In this document: piece by piece, positions 43,513 to 51,908 of the stretch
Position numbering within the stretch: position 1 is the stretch's first letter
How the letters are laid out: each line of letters starts with the position of its first letter
Assembly (NCBI GenBank): GCA_965656445.1
Contig: CBFHKO010000001.1
Location: forward strand, 434,001 to 498,000
Reading direction: 5' to 3'
From: JAHEJA01 sp965656445
Lineage (GTDB): Bacteria > Pseudomonadota > Alphaproteobacteria > Rhodobacterales > Rhodobacteraceae
Length of the DNA stretch: 64,000 nt
Translations under genes and position numbers: made by a program
The notes under the pieces: generated by a model
Told to the model about the DNA's origin: nothing
Database searches by the model: none
What the model saw: the letters and a program-made list of their open reading frames with translations, nothing else

Positions 43513-45225
43513 ATGACACGACATCTCATTACTTCGGCCATTCCTTATATCAATGGAATCAAGCACCTTGGAAACTTGGTCGGAAGCCAGCTTCCTGCGG
43601 ATCTATTTGCCCGCTTTCAACGGGCGCGCGGCAACGAAGTGCTGTTTATCTGCGCAACCGACGAACATGGCACGCCCGCCGAATTGGCCGCCGCCAAAGC
43701 AGGCATGCCTGTCGCACAGTATTGCGCGCAAATGCATGAGGTCCAGGCGAAAATTGCGGATGGCTTTGGGCTGTCGTTTGATCATTTTGGCCGCTCCTCC
43801 AGCCCACAAAACCACAAGCTAACACAGCATTTTGCAGGCCAGCTTGCCAAAGAAGGCCTCATCAAAGAGGTCAGCGAAACGCAAATGTATTCCCCAACCG
43901 ACGGGCGCTATTTGCCAGATCGCTACATCGAAGGCACCTGCCCGAATTGTGGGTTTGAAGATGCGCGTGGGGATCAATGTGACAACTGCACAAAACAGCT
44001 AGACCCGACGGATTTGATCAATCCCCGTTCGACTGTGTCTGGCGCAACAGATCTAGAACAGCGCGACACCAAACACCTCTATTTGCGTCAATCGAACATG
44101 CGCGACAAGCTGCAAGCTTGGATTGATAGCAAAACTGATTGGCCGATTTTGACAACCTCCATTGCCAAGAAATGGCTCAATGACGGCGATGGCCTTCAGG
44201 ATCGCGGCATTACACGCGATTTGGATTGGGGAATTCCCGTCAAAAATGGCGAAGCAGAGTGGCCCGGCATGGAAGGCAAAGTATTCTATGTTTGGTTCGA
44301 TGCCCCCATTGAATATATTGCCGCCTCTCAGGAATGGGTCGATGCAGGCAAGGGCGACAATTGGGAACGCTGGTGGCGCACTGACAAAGGCGCCGAAGAT
44401 GTCCGCTATACGCAGTTCATGGGCAAAGATAACGTCCCCTTCCACACGCTTTCTTTCCCCGCGACCATTCTGGGATCGAATGAGCCGTGGAAATTGGTCG
44501 ATTACATCAAATCATTCAATTACTTAAACTATGATGGCGGTCAGTTTAGCACATCACGCGGCCGTGGTGTCTTTATGGATCAAGCATTGGACATTTTGCC
44601 TGCGGATTATTGGCGATGGTGGCTGCTAAGCCATGCACCAGAAAGCTCGGATTCTGAATTCACATGGGATAATTTCCAATCCTCCGTGAACAAAGACCTC
44701 GCTGATGTGCTTGGTAATTTTGTTAGTCGTATCACGAAATTCTGTCGTTCTAAATTTGGTGAAGCGGTACCAGAAGGCGGCGAATGGGGGGACACTGAAA
44801 AATCCCTAATCGCGGATTTGGAAAAGCGTCTCAAAGCTTATGAAACCCATATGGAAGCAATGGAGGTGCGCAAATCAGCGGCCGAGTTGCGCGCAATTTG
44901 GGTTGCGGGCAATGAATACCTTCAATCAGCGGCCCCATGGTCGACCTTTAAAGAAAATCCAGATCAAGCTGCGGCTCAGGTGCGTCTCGCTCTCAACCTC
45001 ATTCGGTTTTATGCGGTGCTCTCGCGCCCCTTCATCCCCAATGCTGCGGATGATTTGATGGCCGCTATGAAAACGGACAACACCGCCTGGCCAAGTGATA
45101 TTACCGCCGCCCTCACAGCTTTGCCTGTTGGTCATGAATTCACGGTTCCCGACGTCACATTCCGCAAGATCACAGATGACGAACGTGATGAATGGCAAGA
45201 AAAATTTGCAGGCACACGCAGCTAA
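43513..45225 (+). CDS. metG: Methionyl-tRNA synthetase
   Basis: A 570-residue class I synthetase charging initiator and elongator tRNA-Met. The HIGH-type signature is PYINGIKHLGN at the N-terminus. The zinc knuckle is CPNC, nine residues, CDNC (about residues 146-162). The KMSKS position is FSTSRGRG near residue 340, a variant known from other MetRS. The C-terminal tRNA-binding helical domain is present and the extra EMAP-like dimer domain absent. Expected essential gene. Confidence 0.95.
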   Translation: MTRHLITSAIPYINGIKHLGNLVGSQLPADLFARFQRARGNEVLFICATDEHGTPAELAAAKAGMPVAQYCAQMHEVQAKIADGFGLSFDHFGRSSSPQNHKLTQHFAGQLAKEGLIKEVSETQMYSPTDGRYLPDRYIEGTCPNCGFEDARGDQCDNCTKQLDPTDLINPRSTVSGATDLEQRDTKHLYLRQSNMRDKLQAWIDSKTDWPILTTSIAKKWLNDGDGLQDRGITRDLDWGIPVKNGEAEWPGMEGKVFYVWFDAPIEYIAASQEWVDAGKGDNWERWWRTDKGAEDVRYTQFMGKDNVPFHTLSFPATILGSNEPWKLVDYIKSFNYLNYDGGQFSTSRGRGVFMDQALDILPADYWRWWLLSHAPESSDSEFTWDNFQSSVNKDLADVLGNFVSRITKFCRSKFGEAVPEGGEWGDTEKSLIADLEKRLKAYETHMEAMEVRKSAAELRAIWVAGNEYLQSAAPWSTFKENPDQAAAQVRLALNLIRFYAVLSRPFIPNAADDLMAAMKTDNTAWPSDITAALTALPVGHEFTVPDVTFRKITDDERDEWQEKFAGTRS

Positions 45226-45334
45226 GCGGCTGCGCCATTTAACGTTGCGTAAACGGCATCCTTGTGTCGGTTTTAGAATTGGCACAGGGGCATAATTGCG
45301 CAACATTTCCCGAAATTTATCAAAGGAGTCGCCT

Positions 45335-46444
45335 GTGAGCACGATTGTAAACAGCTGGAATGAATGGGATCCATTGAAACACGTGATCGTCGGTCGCGCC
45401 GATGATTGTCACATCCCCCCCGAAGAACCCGCTTTGGATGCCAAAGTCCCCGAAGACAGCGATATGCGCGGCCAGTGGGGTCGTCGTCCGCAAGAAACGA
45501 TTGATCGCGCCAATGAGCTATTGGACAATTTTGCCGACATGTTGGCAAAGCGCGGTGTCAAAGTGGATCGTCCAACACCGACAGATTTCTCCAAGCCTGT
45601 GACAACGCCAGATTTCCACACAGAAAGCCAGTTTGGGTGCATGCCGCCACGCGACGTTTTGCTGACTGTTGGCAATGAAATCCTAGAGGCGACAATGTCC
45701 TATCGGTGTCGTTGGTTTGAATACCTCTGCTATCGTCCTTTGATGCAGCAGTATTGGAACGAAGACCCCAATTTCCGCCACGAAGCCGCGCCCAAGCCAC
45801 GGCTCACAGATGCGGATTATCACCCCGATTATCTGTCCGACAAAATCGGCGATGCAAAGCGGTTGCAGTGGGCGGCTGAAAAGTTCTTTGTCACAACTGA
45901 AGAAGAGCCCTTGTTTGATGCGGCTGATGTTTTGCGCTTTGGCAAGGATTTGGTTGTTCAACATGGCTTTACCACGAACCTGAAAGGGATCGAATGGCTG
46001 CGCCGTCACTTCCCAGATCATCGCGTTCATACGGTGAATTTCCCAGGTGATCCCTATCCTATTCACATCGATGCGACCTTTACGCCCCTGCGCCCGGGGT
46101 TAATCCTAAACAACCCGCAGCGCCGCTTGCCCGAAGATCAGCGCAAGATGTTTAATGACAACGGCTGGGAGATCGTGGATGCGGCACAACCTGCGCATAA
46201 TGCTCCGCCTGCCTTGTGCTATTCCTCTGTTTGGCTCAGCATGAATGTTCTCGTGCTTGATCCTAAAACGGTTTGCGTTGAAAAATCCGAGGTCTATCAA
46301 GCCGAGCAAATGGATAAACTCGGCATGGAAGTTGTCGAAGTTGCCCTTCGCGATGCTTATGCCTTTGGCGGTGGATTGCATTGCTGTACGGCGGATGTCT
46401 ACCGCGAAGGCACATGCGAAGATTACTTCCCACATCTAAGCTAA
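45335..46444 (+). CDS. Glycine amidinotransferase-like protein (AGAT family)
   Basis: A 369-residue protein strongly resembling the arginine:glycine amidinotransferase family, which moves an amidino group from arginine to an amine. Conserved blocks are MPPRDVLLTVGNEILEATMS, PLFDAADVLRFGKDLVV with the catalytic Asp, PIHIDATFTPL with the catalytic His, and FGGGLHCCTADV with the nucleophile at Cys350, at the same place as Cys407 of human AGAT. The start is a GTG at 45335, preceded by AAAGGAG at 6-7 bases. Products could be guanidinoacetate or another guanidino compound; the acceptor is not certain. A terminator and then a FAD oxidoreductase follow. Confidence 0.85.
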   Translation: MSTIVNSWNEWDPLKHVIVGRADDCHIPPEEPALDAKVPEDSDMRGQWGRRPQETIDRANELLDNFADMLAKRGVKVDRPTPTDFSKPVTTPDFHTESQFGCMPPRDVLLTVGNEILEATMSYRCRWFEYLCYRPLMQQYWNEDPNFRHEAAPKPRLTDADYHPDYLSDKIGDAKRLQWAAEKFFVTTEEEPLFDAADVLRFGKDLVVQHGFTTNLKGIEWLRRHFPDHRVHTVNFPGDPYPIHIDATFTPLRPGLILNNPQRRLPEDQRKMFNDNGWEIVDAAQPAHNAPPALCYSSVWLSMNVLVLDPKTVCVEKSEVYQAEQMDKLGMEVVEVALRDAYAFGGGLHCCTADVYREGTCEDYFPHLS

Positions 46445-46450
46445 TGTTAT

Positions 46451-46483
46451 GGGCGCCTGATCATCGGGCGCCCTATTTTTTTT
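46451..46483 (+). terminator. Rho-independent terminator after the amidinotransferase
   Basis: GGGCGCC (46451-46457), eight-base loop, GGCGCCC (46467-46473), then TATTTTTTTT. It begins 6 bases past the stop and ends the transcript before the FAD oxidoreductase. Confidence 0.9.
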
Positions 46484-46493
46484 GTGATATGTG

Positions 46494-47702
46494 ATGCAGA
46501 GCCAACCAAGTCAGTCTACCTATGATATCGTGATTATCGGCGGGGCCATTATGGGGTCGGCGGCCGCGTGGTATCTTAGCCAAGCGCCTGAATTTGATGG
46601 GCGTATCTTGGTTGTTGAAAAGGACATGTCCTATCAGGCCTGCGCCACGGCCCATACCAATAGCTGTATCCGTCAGCAATTTTCATCGAAACTTAACATT
46701 GAGATGAGCCAATATACAGCCCGCTTCATTTCGTCTCTGCAAGCGCATATGGGCCATGATCCACGGGTTCCAAATATCGATATCCAGTCCTTTGGCTATC
46801 TCTATTTGTCGGACAACCCGACCTTTAGCGACACCCTTAAACGCGATCAAACTTTGCAAAATAGCCTTGGGGCCGCGACAGAAATACTAAGCCCTGATGA
46901 CATTGCCGCGCGTTATCCGTTTTATGATTTAACTAGGATCGACTGTGGGTCTTTGAACACTCTTAACGAAGGGTACTGGGATGGCAGCACCGTGTTTGAA
47001 TGGATGCGCCTCAAAGCCGTGGAAAACGGTGTTGACTATATAGAAAACAACGTCGTTGGCATGACACGATCCGCGTCAGGAGACACAATCCAAACCGTGA
47101 CTTTGGCAAGTGGCGAGGTGATTTCCTGTGGCACGGTCTTGAACGCGACGGGTCCACGCGCGGCCCAAACGGCGCGCATGGCTGGAATTGATCTACCTGT
47201 CGAGCCGCGTAAACGTTTCACTTGGGTGATCAAGGCCGAAACGCCCCTTGATCGGGACTTGCCCTTAACCATTGATCCCAGTGGTGTTCATGTCCGCGAA
47301 AACGGCGGAGGCACATACATGGTCGGTGGCAAAAGTGATATAGACCACGCCGTCGATCCAGATGACTTTGACATGGATCACAGCCTTTGGATGGATCATA
47401 TTTGGCCGACACTTGCGACGCGCATCCCTGCGTTTGAAGCTGTTAAAATCCAATCAGAATGGGCAGGGCATTATGATTTCAATGTCATCGACCAAAACGC
47501 AATTCTCGGCCCCCATCCAGAGCTGAGCAACCTCATCTTCATGAATGGGTTTTCGGGTCACGGTCTCCAACATGCCCCTGCTATGGGGCGCGGGATCAGT
47601 GAACTCATCTTGCATGGTGCCTTTCGCACCTTGGATTTGTCGCCGTTTTCTTTTGATCGCCTCTTGGATGGCACCGCATCCTCAGAGCGCGCGATTATCT
47701 AA
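46494..47702 (+). CDS. FAD-dependent oxidoreductase, DAO family
   Basis: A 402-residue flavoprotein of the D-amino-acid/sarcosine oxidase family. The N-terminal dinucleotide-binding stretch is YDIVIIGGAIMGSAAAWYL, and the C-terminal FAD site is MNGFSGHGLQHAPAMGRGISEL. The substrate may be an N-methylated or secondary amine or a dehydrogenated amino acid. I start it at ATG 46494, one codon after a GTG. It stands alone between a terminator and the convergent tcuB, whose stop is 2 bases away. Its function with the amidinotransferase is only suggested by position. Confidence 0.84.
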   Translation: MQSQPSQSTYDIVIIGGAIMGSAAAWYLSQAPEFDGRILVVEKDMSYQACATAHTNSCIRQQFSSKLNIEMSQYTARFISSLQAHMGHDPRVPNIDIQSFGYLYLSDNPTFSDTLKRDQTLQNSLGAATEILSPDDIAARYPFYDLTRIDCGSLNTLNEGYWDGSTVFEWMRLKAVENGVDYIENNVVGMTRSASGDTIQTVTLASGEVISCGTVLNATGPRAAQTARMAGIDLPVEPRKRFTWVIKAETPLDRDLPLTIDPSGVHVRENGGGTYMVGGKSDIDHAVDPDDFDMDHSLWMDHIWPTLATRIPAFEAVKIQSEWAGHYDFNVIDQNAILGPHPELSNLIFMNGFSGHGLQHAPAMGRGISELILHGAFRTLDLSPFSFDRLLDGTASSERAII

Positions 47703-47703
47703 T

Positions 47704-48771
47704 CTATTTGTGTCTGCGCCGCACTTCGTCTTGGATCAAGGCCGCCATGCGATAAAACCCATGCGCCATCTTTGAATAGGGCAACAAGATAAACAGCACC
47801 AAAACCAAAGCCAAGTGCAGAGCCAATAGACCCGACAACAGCGCGGTTGATCCAAGCCAGTACAGCCCAAGACCCGAGGTGGCCACCCCAAACAAAAGCA
47901 CTAGGAACGCCATTTCACCGCCCCAAGCATTCGGTGCTCCTAAATTGGGGTCCGCTTTGGTTTTCAAATACCCCAATCCTGCGGTTCCCAAGGACAACAA
48001 TATACCACCTGGCACACCGAGTAGTTTGGGCAAGCTAAAGGGCCCATAAGGGGCTTCTAGACCAAAACCATAATGCAAGATGGTGCCAGAGGATGTGGAT
48101 GCAAAGCACAATAAAAACCCATACATCGTGAATTGATGCAAGATACGCCGCCGATGGCTAAAGGCATCTTCATCTTCGAAATTGCACCCCTCGCCATGTC
48201 CACCTTTGAGGTTTTTCATATGCGCCGCGGAGGCGAATGCCCCGGTGATATCGCCAAAGGTTATCGCCCCACCGCCCGTGGCGCGCCAATAGGTTCGCAA
48301 AGAATAGGCAATGGCAGCCAGAGGAAACAAAAAGGCCGGTGCAAAGATCGCAACCATAACAGTATGTGACAGATGCGCATAAAACCCGTGTCCCTGCCCT
48401 AAATCAAAGGCCGTCATCAGCCAGAACAGACAGGCGGCAAAAACCACAGCAAGACCCGCAATAAGGACGCCTGATGTGTCAAAGGCTTTGGCAAACCCTT
48501 GCGGCCATGCGTGATCCTTCCAGCTTTCTTGGCGCACTTCGGCCAAGGCCTTGGGCAGGTTGATCGCAAACTCATGCGGTTCTGTATATTGGCAGGCATA
48601 ATAACAGCCGCGACAGTTGTGACATAGATTTGCCAGATGCGTGATGTCCCCATCCGCAAAGTCCCGCGATGATGTAATTTCTGGGAACACTGAACAATAG
48701 CCTTCGCAATAGCGGCAGGCATTGCAAATTTCCACTTGGCGGCGTGCCTCTGTGATCATCTCATCGTACAT
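47704..48771 (-). CDS. tcuB: Tricarballylate utilisation protein TcuB (Fe-S/membrane electron carrier)
   Basis: A 355-residue protein: two N-terminal 4Fe-4S clusters seen as CNACRYCEGYC and CHNCRGCYYACQ (residues about 16-65), then about six membrane segments. This is the TcuB layout that re-oxidises the FAD of TcuA and passes electrons to quinones. The ATG at 48771 gives the family start MYDEMITEA and has AAGGAG about 10 bases upstream, inside the 3' end of tcuA; the genes overlap by 11 bases. It may use a haem in the membrane part as in TcuB. Confidence 0.88.
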   Translation of the reverse strand: MYDEMITEARRQVEICNACRYCEGYCSVFPEITSSRDFADGDITHLANLCHNCRGCYYACQYTEPHEFAINLPKALAEVRQESWKDHAWPQGFAKAFDTSGVLIAGLAVVFAACLFWLMTAFDLGQGHGFYAHLSHTVMVAIFAPAFLFPLAAIAYSLRTYWRATGGGAITFGDITGAFASAAHMKNLKGGHGEGCNFEDEDAFSHRRRILHQFTMYGFLLCFASTSSGTILHYGFGLEAPYGPFSLPKLLGVPGGILLSLGTAGLGYLKTKADPNLGAPNAWGGEMAFLVLLFGVATSGLGLYWLGSTALLSGLLALHLALVLVLFILLPYSKMAHGFYRMAALIQDEVRRRHK

Positions 48772-50152
48772 AGTCGGAGGCTCCTTTTCCCGCCAATCGG
48801 CCAAAGACCGTGCCAATCGTCATGCCAAACCCTGCCAAATAACCTTGGCCCAAAATGGATCCGGCTATAATTTCACCAGCGGCCCATAGGTTTTCTATGG
48901 GACCGGATTGGCTTTGAACTTGAGCGGTGTCATCCACCTTGAGGCCCAAATAGGTAAAGGTCACACCGGGACGCAGTTCATAAGCGTAAAAGGGCGGTTT
49001 TTCGATGGGACGCGCCCAATTCGTCTTGGCGGGCTCAATACCTGAGGTCGCCAATCCATCCAATTCCGTTGAGGTAAAATTGCCGTCCTGACAGGCGGCA
49101 TTGAACCCATCAATTGTGTCGCGCAATTCATTGGTATTCAGGCCCAACTGTTGACCCAATCCTTCGATTGTTTCCGCTTGGATTGGGGGGAACACAGAGG
49201 GCATAAAGAGATCAAGAGAGCGAGAATCAATAATTGAATAGGCCACTTGATCCTGTTGCGCCGCCACGAGACGCCCCCAAATGGCATAGCGTTTGGGCCA
49301 AACATCTTCGCCTTCATCATAAAAGCGTTTGGCCTCTTTGTTCACGACAACGGAAAACGGAACACAATCCAGGCGCGTCACGATCCCGCCGTCATATTTG
49401 GGCGCACGCCCGTCAATCGCGACTGCGTGACATTGGGTGGGGTCGCCAACGCTTTCGATGTCTTGATCCAATAAATCCTTTAAGACCACACCGCGATTAT
49501 ATGGGGTTCCGCGGATGAGAAAGTTTTTCGCCGCAGGGCCCCATGCCCGCGCTAACCAATCCAGATCCGCTTGAAACCCACCAGAGGCCGCAACAATAGC
49601 GCGCGGCGCAAACGACTGTGTAACGCCATCAATCGTCGCGTGGACCTGCGCGATTTTGGCACCCTCGCGTTCCAAATGATCCACATGCGCGTCATAGAAA
49701 ACATCGACACCCAGCTTTTCAGCTGTCCGATAGAGCGCATTGACCAAGGCCTTTCCCCCACCAAGGAAAAACGCATTGGTTCGCCCCAAAGACAAGGTAC
49801 CCGACAAGGACGGTTGAAACCGAATGCCTTGCTCTTGCATCCAGCCATAGCAATCTTGTGAGGCCTCAATGGTCATGCGCGCCAAACCTTCGTCGGTTTG
49901 GCCTTTGGTCACTTTGAGCAAATCTTCGAAATATTCATCGACGCCATAAGTGTCGGATAACACACCCAAAGGCCCATTATGCATACAGCGGAAATTCCGC
50001 GTATGGCGTGAGTTGCCGCCGCGATAATCCTTGGGAGCAGCCTCAAGCACCACAACCCGCGCCCCTGCGCGTTGCGCGGTGATCGCCGCACAGAGTGCGG
50101 CATTGCCGCCACCAATGACCAACACATCATAGGTCGTATTCAAATTCGCCAT
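48761..50152 (-). CDS. tcuA: Tricarballylate dehydrogenase-like flavoprotein TcuA
   Basis: A 463-residue FAD protein of the fumarate reductase/succinate dehydrogenase flavoprotein family. The dinucleotide motif is VLVIGGGNAALCAAITAQ. DYRGGNSRHTRNFR is characteristic of TcuA, and the C-terminal FAD block is GEIIAGSILGQGYLAGFGM. TcuA oxidises tricarballylate to cis-aconitate. The natural substrate here may be another tricarboxylate. ATG at 50152 has AGGG 8 bases upstream and begins MANLNTTYDVLV; a longer frame to 50245 would cross the palindromic operator. First gene of tcuAB. Confidence 0.87.
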   Translation of the reverse strand: MANLNTTYDVLVIGGGNAALCAAITAQRAGARVVVLEAAPKDYRGGNSRHTRNFRCMHNGPLGVLSDTYGVDEYFEDLLKVTKGQTDEGLARMTIEASQDCYGWMQEQGIRFQPSLSGTLSLGRTNAFFLGGGKALVNALYRTAEKLGVDVFYDAHVDHLEREGAKIAQVHATIDGVTQSFAPRAIVAASGGFQADLDWLARAWGPAAKNFLIRGTPYNRGVVLKDLLDQDIESVGDPTQCHAVAIDGRAPKYDGGIVTRLDCVPFSVVVNKEAKRFYDEGEDVWPKRYAIWGRLVAAQQDQVAYSIIDSRSLDLFMPSVFPPIQAETIEGLGQQLGLNTNELRDTIDGFNAACQDGNFTSTELDGLATSGIEPAKTNWARPIEKPPFYAYELRPGVTFTYLGLKVDDTAQVQSQSGPIENLWAAGEIIAGSILGQGYLAGFGMTIGTVFGRLAGKGASDYVR

Positions 50153-50197
50153 AGATAAAGCCCTAAATGTCTTAGCAAGTCGCCTTATAAACAGCAC

Positions 50198-50237
50198 TTG
50201 CTCAATCTTGTATCCACATGTATACAAGATTGAGCAA
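50198..50237. promoter_or_regulatory. Perfect 16-base-arm palindrome, candidate GntR operator
   Basis: TTGCTCAATCTTGTAT (50198-50213), eight bases, then its exact reverse complement ATACAAGATTGAGCAA (50222-50237). The core contains TGTATACA (50219-50226), as in many operators of FCD-type GntR regulators. It lies between divergent tcuA and the GntR gene, 46 and 18 bases from their starts, so one site could control both. Confidence 0.8.
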
Positions 50238-50254
50238 ACCTTCAAGGCCCGAAT

Positions 50255-50887
50255 GTGACCATTTCAGAAACACCATATGACAAACTGTTTCGCGCGATCG
50301 AAACTGGCGAGATCCTCCCAGGGGAGCGATTGTTGGAAACCGATTTGGCACAGCGGTTTGGCGTCAGCCGTACCCCCATTCGCGAAGCAATTCGCAAGCT
50401 CGAGTCGGATGGGATCGTTCAACACTTGCCCCGTATTGGGGCCGTCGTGCGTCAGTTAAGCCAACAAGAAATTGTCGAGCTTTATGAAATGCGGATCGTC
50501 TTGGAAAGCACTGCTGCTGAAATGGCGGCCAAACATGCTTCTGATGCCGAGATTGAAACCTTGGAGGCCTTGAACCAAGACATGCTCAAGGCCAGCGGCA
50601 ATCCCTTTGACGTGGCGCGCATAAACCGTCATTTTCACTTGTGTATCGTAGAAGCCGCCCGAAACCAGTTCCTTATTCGAGGGCATAATGATCTGGCCAA
50701 TGCTTTGGTCATTTTAGGCAAAACGACATTGGGCACTCCCTTGCGCGTTGAAACCGTATTTCAACAGCATGAAGCCATCATCGCCTGCCTGCGCGATCAT
50801 GATGAAGCGGGCGCACATGCCGCGATGCGCACTCATATGGAAACCTCTTTAACGCATAGATTGAAGTCCCTTCGTGATATCACATAG
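50255..50887 (+). CDS. GntR-family transcriptional regulator, FCD subfamily
   Basis: A 210-residue GntR regulator: N-terminal winged helix (about 5-70, including LLETDLAQRFGVSRTPIREAIRKLE, whose recognition part is RTPIREAI) and a C-terminal FCD effector domain (about 78-200) with the metal-ligand histidines in NRHFHLCIVEAARN and FQQHEAIIACLRDHD. FCD regulators commonly sense carboxylic acids. Divergent from tcuA across a perfect palindrome, it probably represses tcuAB and itself in the absence of the tricarboxylate. Its last codons overlap the next gene. Confidence 0.9.
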   Translation: MTISETPYDKLFRAIETGEILPGERLLETDLAQRFGVSRTPIREAIRKLESDGIVQHLPRIGAVVRQLSQQEIVELYEMRIVLESTAAEMAAKHASDAEIETLEALNQDMLKASGNPFDVARINRHFHLCIVEAARNQFLIRGHNDLANALVILGKTTLGTPLRVETVFQQHEAIIACLRDHDEAGAHAAMRTHMETSLTHRLKSLRDIT

Positions 50888-51908
50888 AACCCTTTTCACC
50901 CATGCCGTCGCTCTCAGTGGGGCTATTTCATTCCTCTGGCTCGAATTCCCTCTGCCTTGGCTCTTTGGCCCTTTGTTTGCTTGCTTGGTCGTGGCTTTGA
51001 TGGGGGCAAAACTTAGGACCTATAAGCCTGTGAATGAAGGCATGCGCACGATCCTTGGTGTCGCTGTTGGGGCCACTGTCACGCCTGCGTTTTTCTGGTC
51101 TTTGCCGGAGATGATGGCGACGCTTTTGATTGTGCCGATCCTCACGATTGCCATTGGAGTCGTCGGTGTGATCTATTTCAAAAAACTGCTGAATTACGAT
51201 TTTCCAACGGCCTATTATGCCTCCATGCCAGGAGGATTGCAGGATATGATTGCCTTTGGCGAAGAGGCCGGCGCGAATGTGCGTTCCATTTCCCTTATCC
51301 ATGCAACCCGCGTTTTGGTCATTGTTGTGACGTTACCGATCCTTCTCACAACCCTCTGGGAAGCAAATTTGATGCAGCCCCCTGGATCCCCCGTGCGCAC
51401 ATTTTCAGTAGACCAAGGGATCATCCTTGTCATCTGTTCAATCGCAGGGTGGCAGTTTGCCAAACGCGTGGGCATGTTTGGCTCTTCCATCCTTGGCCCG
51501 CTGATTTTGGCCGCCATCGCCTCGCTTTTTGGGATCCTGACAACGCGCCCTCCGGCCGAGGCGATTTGGGCGGCGCAATATTTCATCGCCCTTGGGATTG
51601 GCGTCAAATATGTTGGGATCACAGCCACCGAAATCAAACGCGATGTCCTTGCGGCTTTGGGGTTTTGCGGATTGATCATCCTTTTGACCTTGGTTGTGAT
51701 TGGGATCATCTTGGGCCTTGATCTGGCCCCTGCAGTCGAAACGGTCCTCTCACTCACGCCTGGTGGTCAGGCTGAATTGGTCGTTTTGGCGATCATTGTT
51801 GGGGCGGACATGACCTTTGTTGTGGCCCATCACCTGTTGCGGATTTTCTTTGTTATCTTGGGCGCGCCGATCGTTGCTGCCCTTATCCCAGCGCGACTTC
51901 GGGATTGA
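50874..51908 (+). CDS. AbrB-duplication membrane protein (TIGR03082 type)
   Basis: A 344-residue protein with about nine to ten membrane segments and an internal duplication: FPLPWLFGPL and SMPGGLQDMI in the first half recur as GSSILGPLILA and LTPGGQAEL in the second. Despite the name used in databases it is a membrane protein, not the DNA-binding AbrB. Function in the family is unproven, perhaps transport. The start is a GTG at 50874 inside the GntR gene, so they are translationally coupled, which links it to the tricarboxylate regulon. Its 3' end overlaps the convergent dehydrogenase by 26 bases. Confidence 0.75.
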   Translation: MISHRTLFTHAVALSGAISFLWLEFPLPWLFGPLFACLVVALMGAKLRTYKPVNEGMRTILGVAVGATVTPAFFWSLPEMMATLLIVPILTIAIGVVGVIYFKKLLNYDFPTAYYASMPGGLQDMIAFGEEAGANVRSISLIHATRVLVIVVTLPILLTTLWEANLMQPPGSPVRTFSVDQGIILVICSIAGWQFAKRVGMFGSSILGPLILAAIASLFGILTTRPPAEAIWAAQYFIALGIGVKYVGITATEIKRDVLAALGFCGLIILLTLVVIGIILGLDLAPAVETVLSLTPGGQAELVVLAIIVGADMTFVVAHHLLRIFFVILGAPIVAALIPARLRD

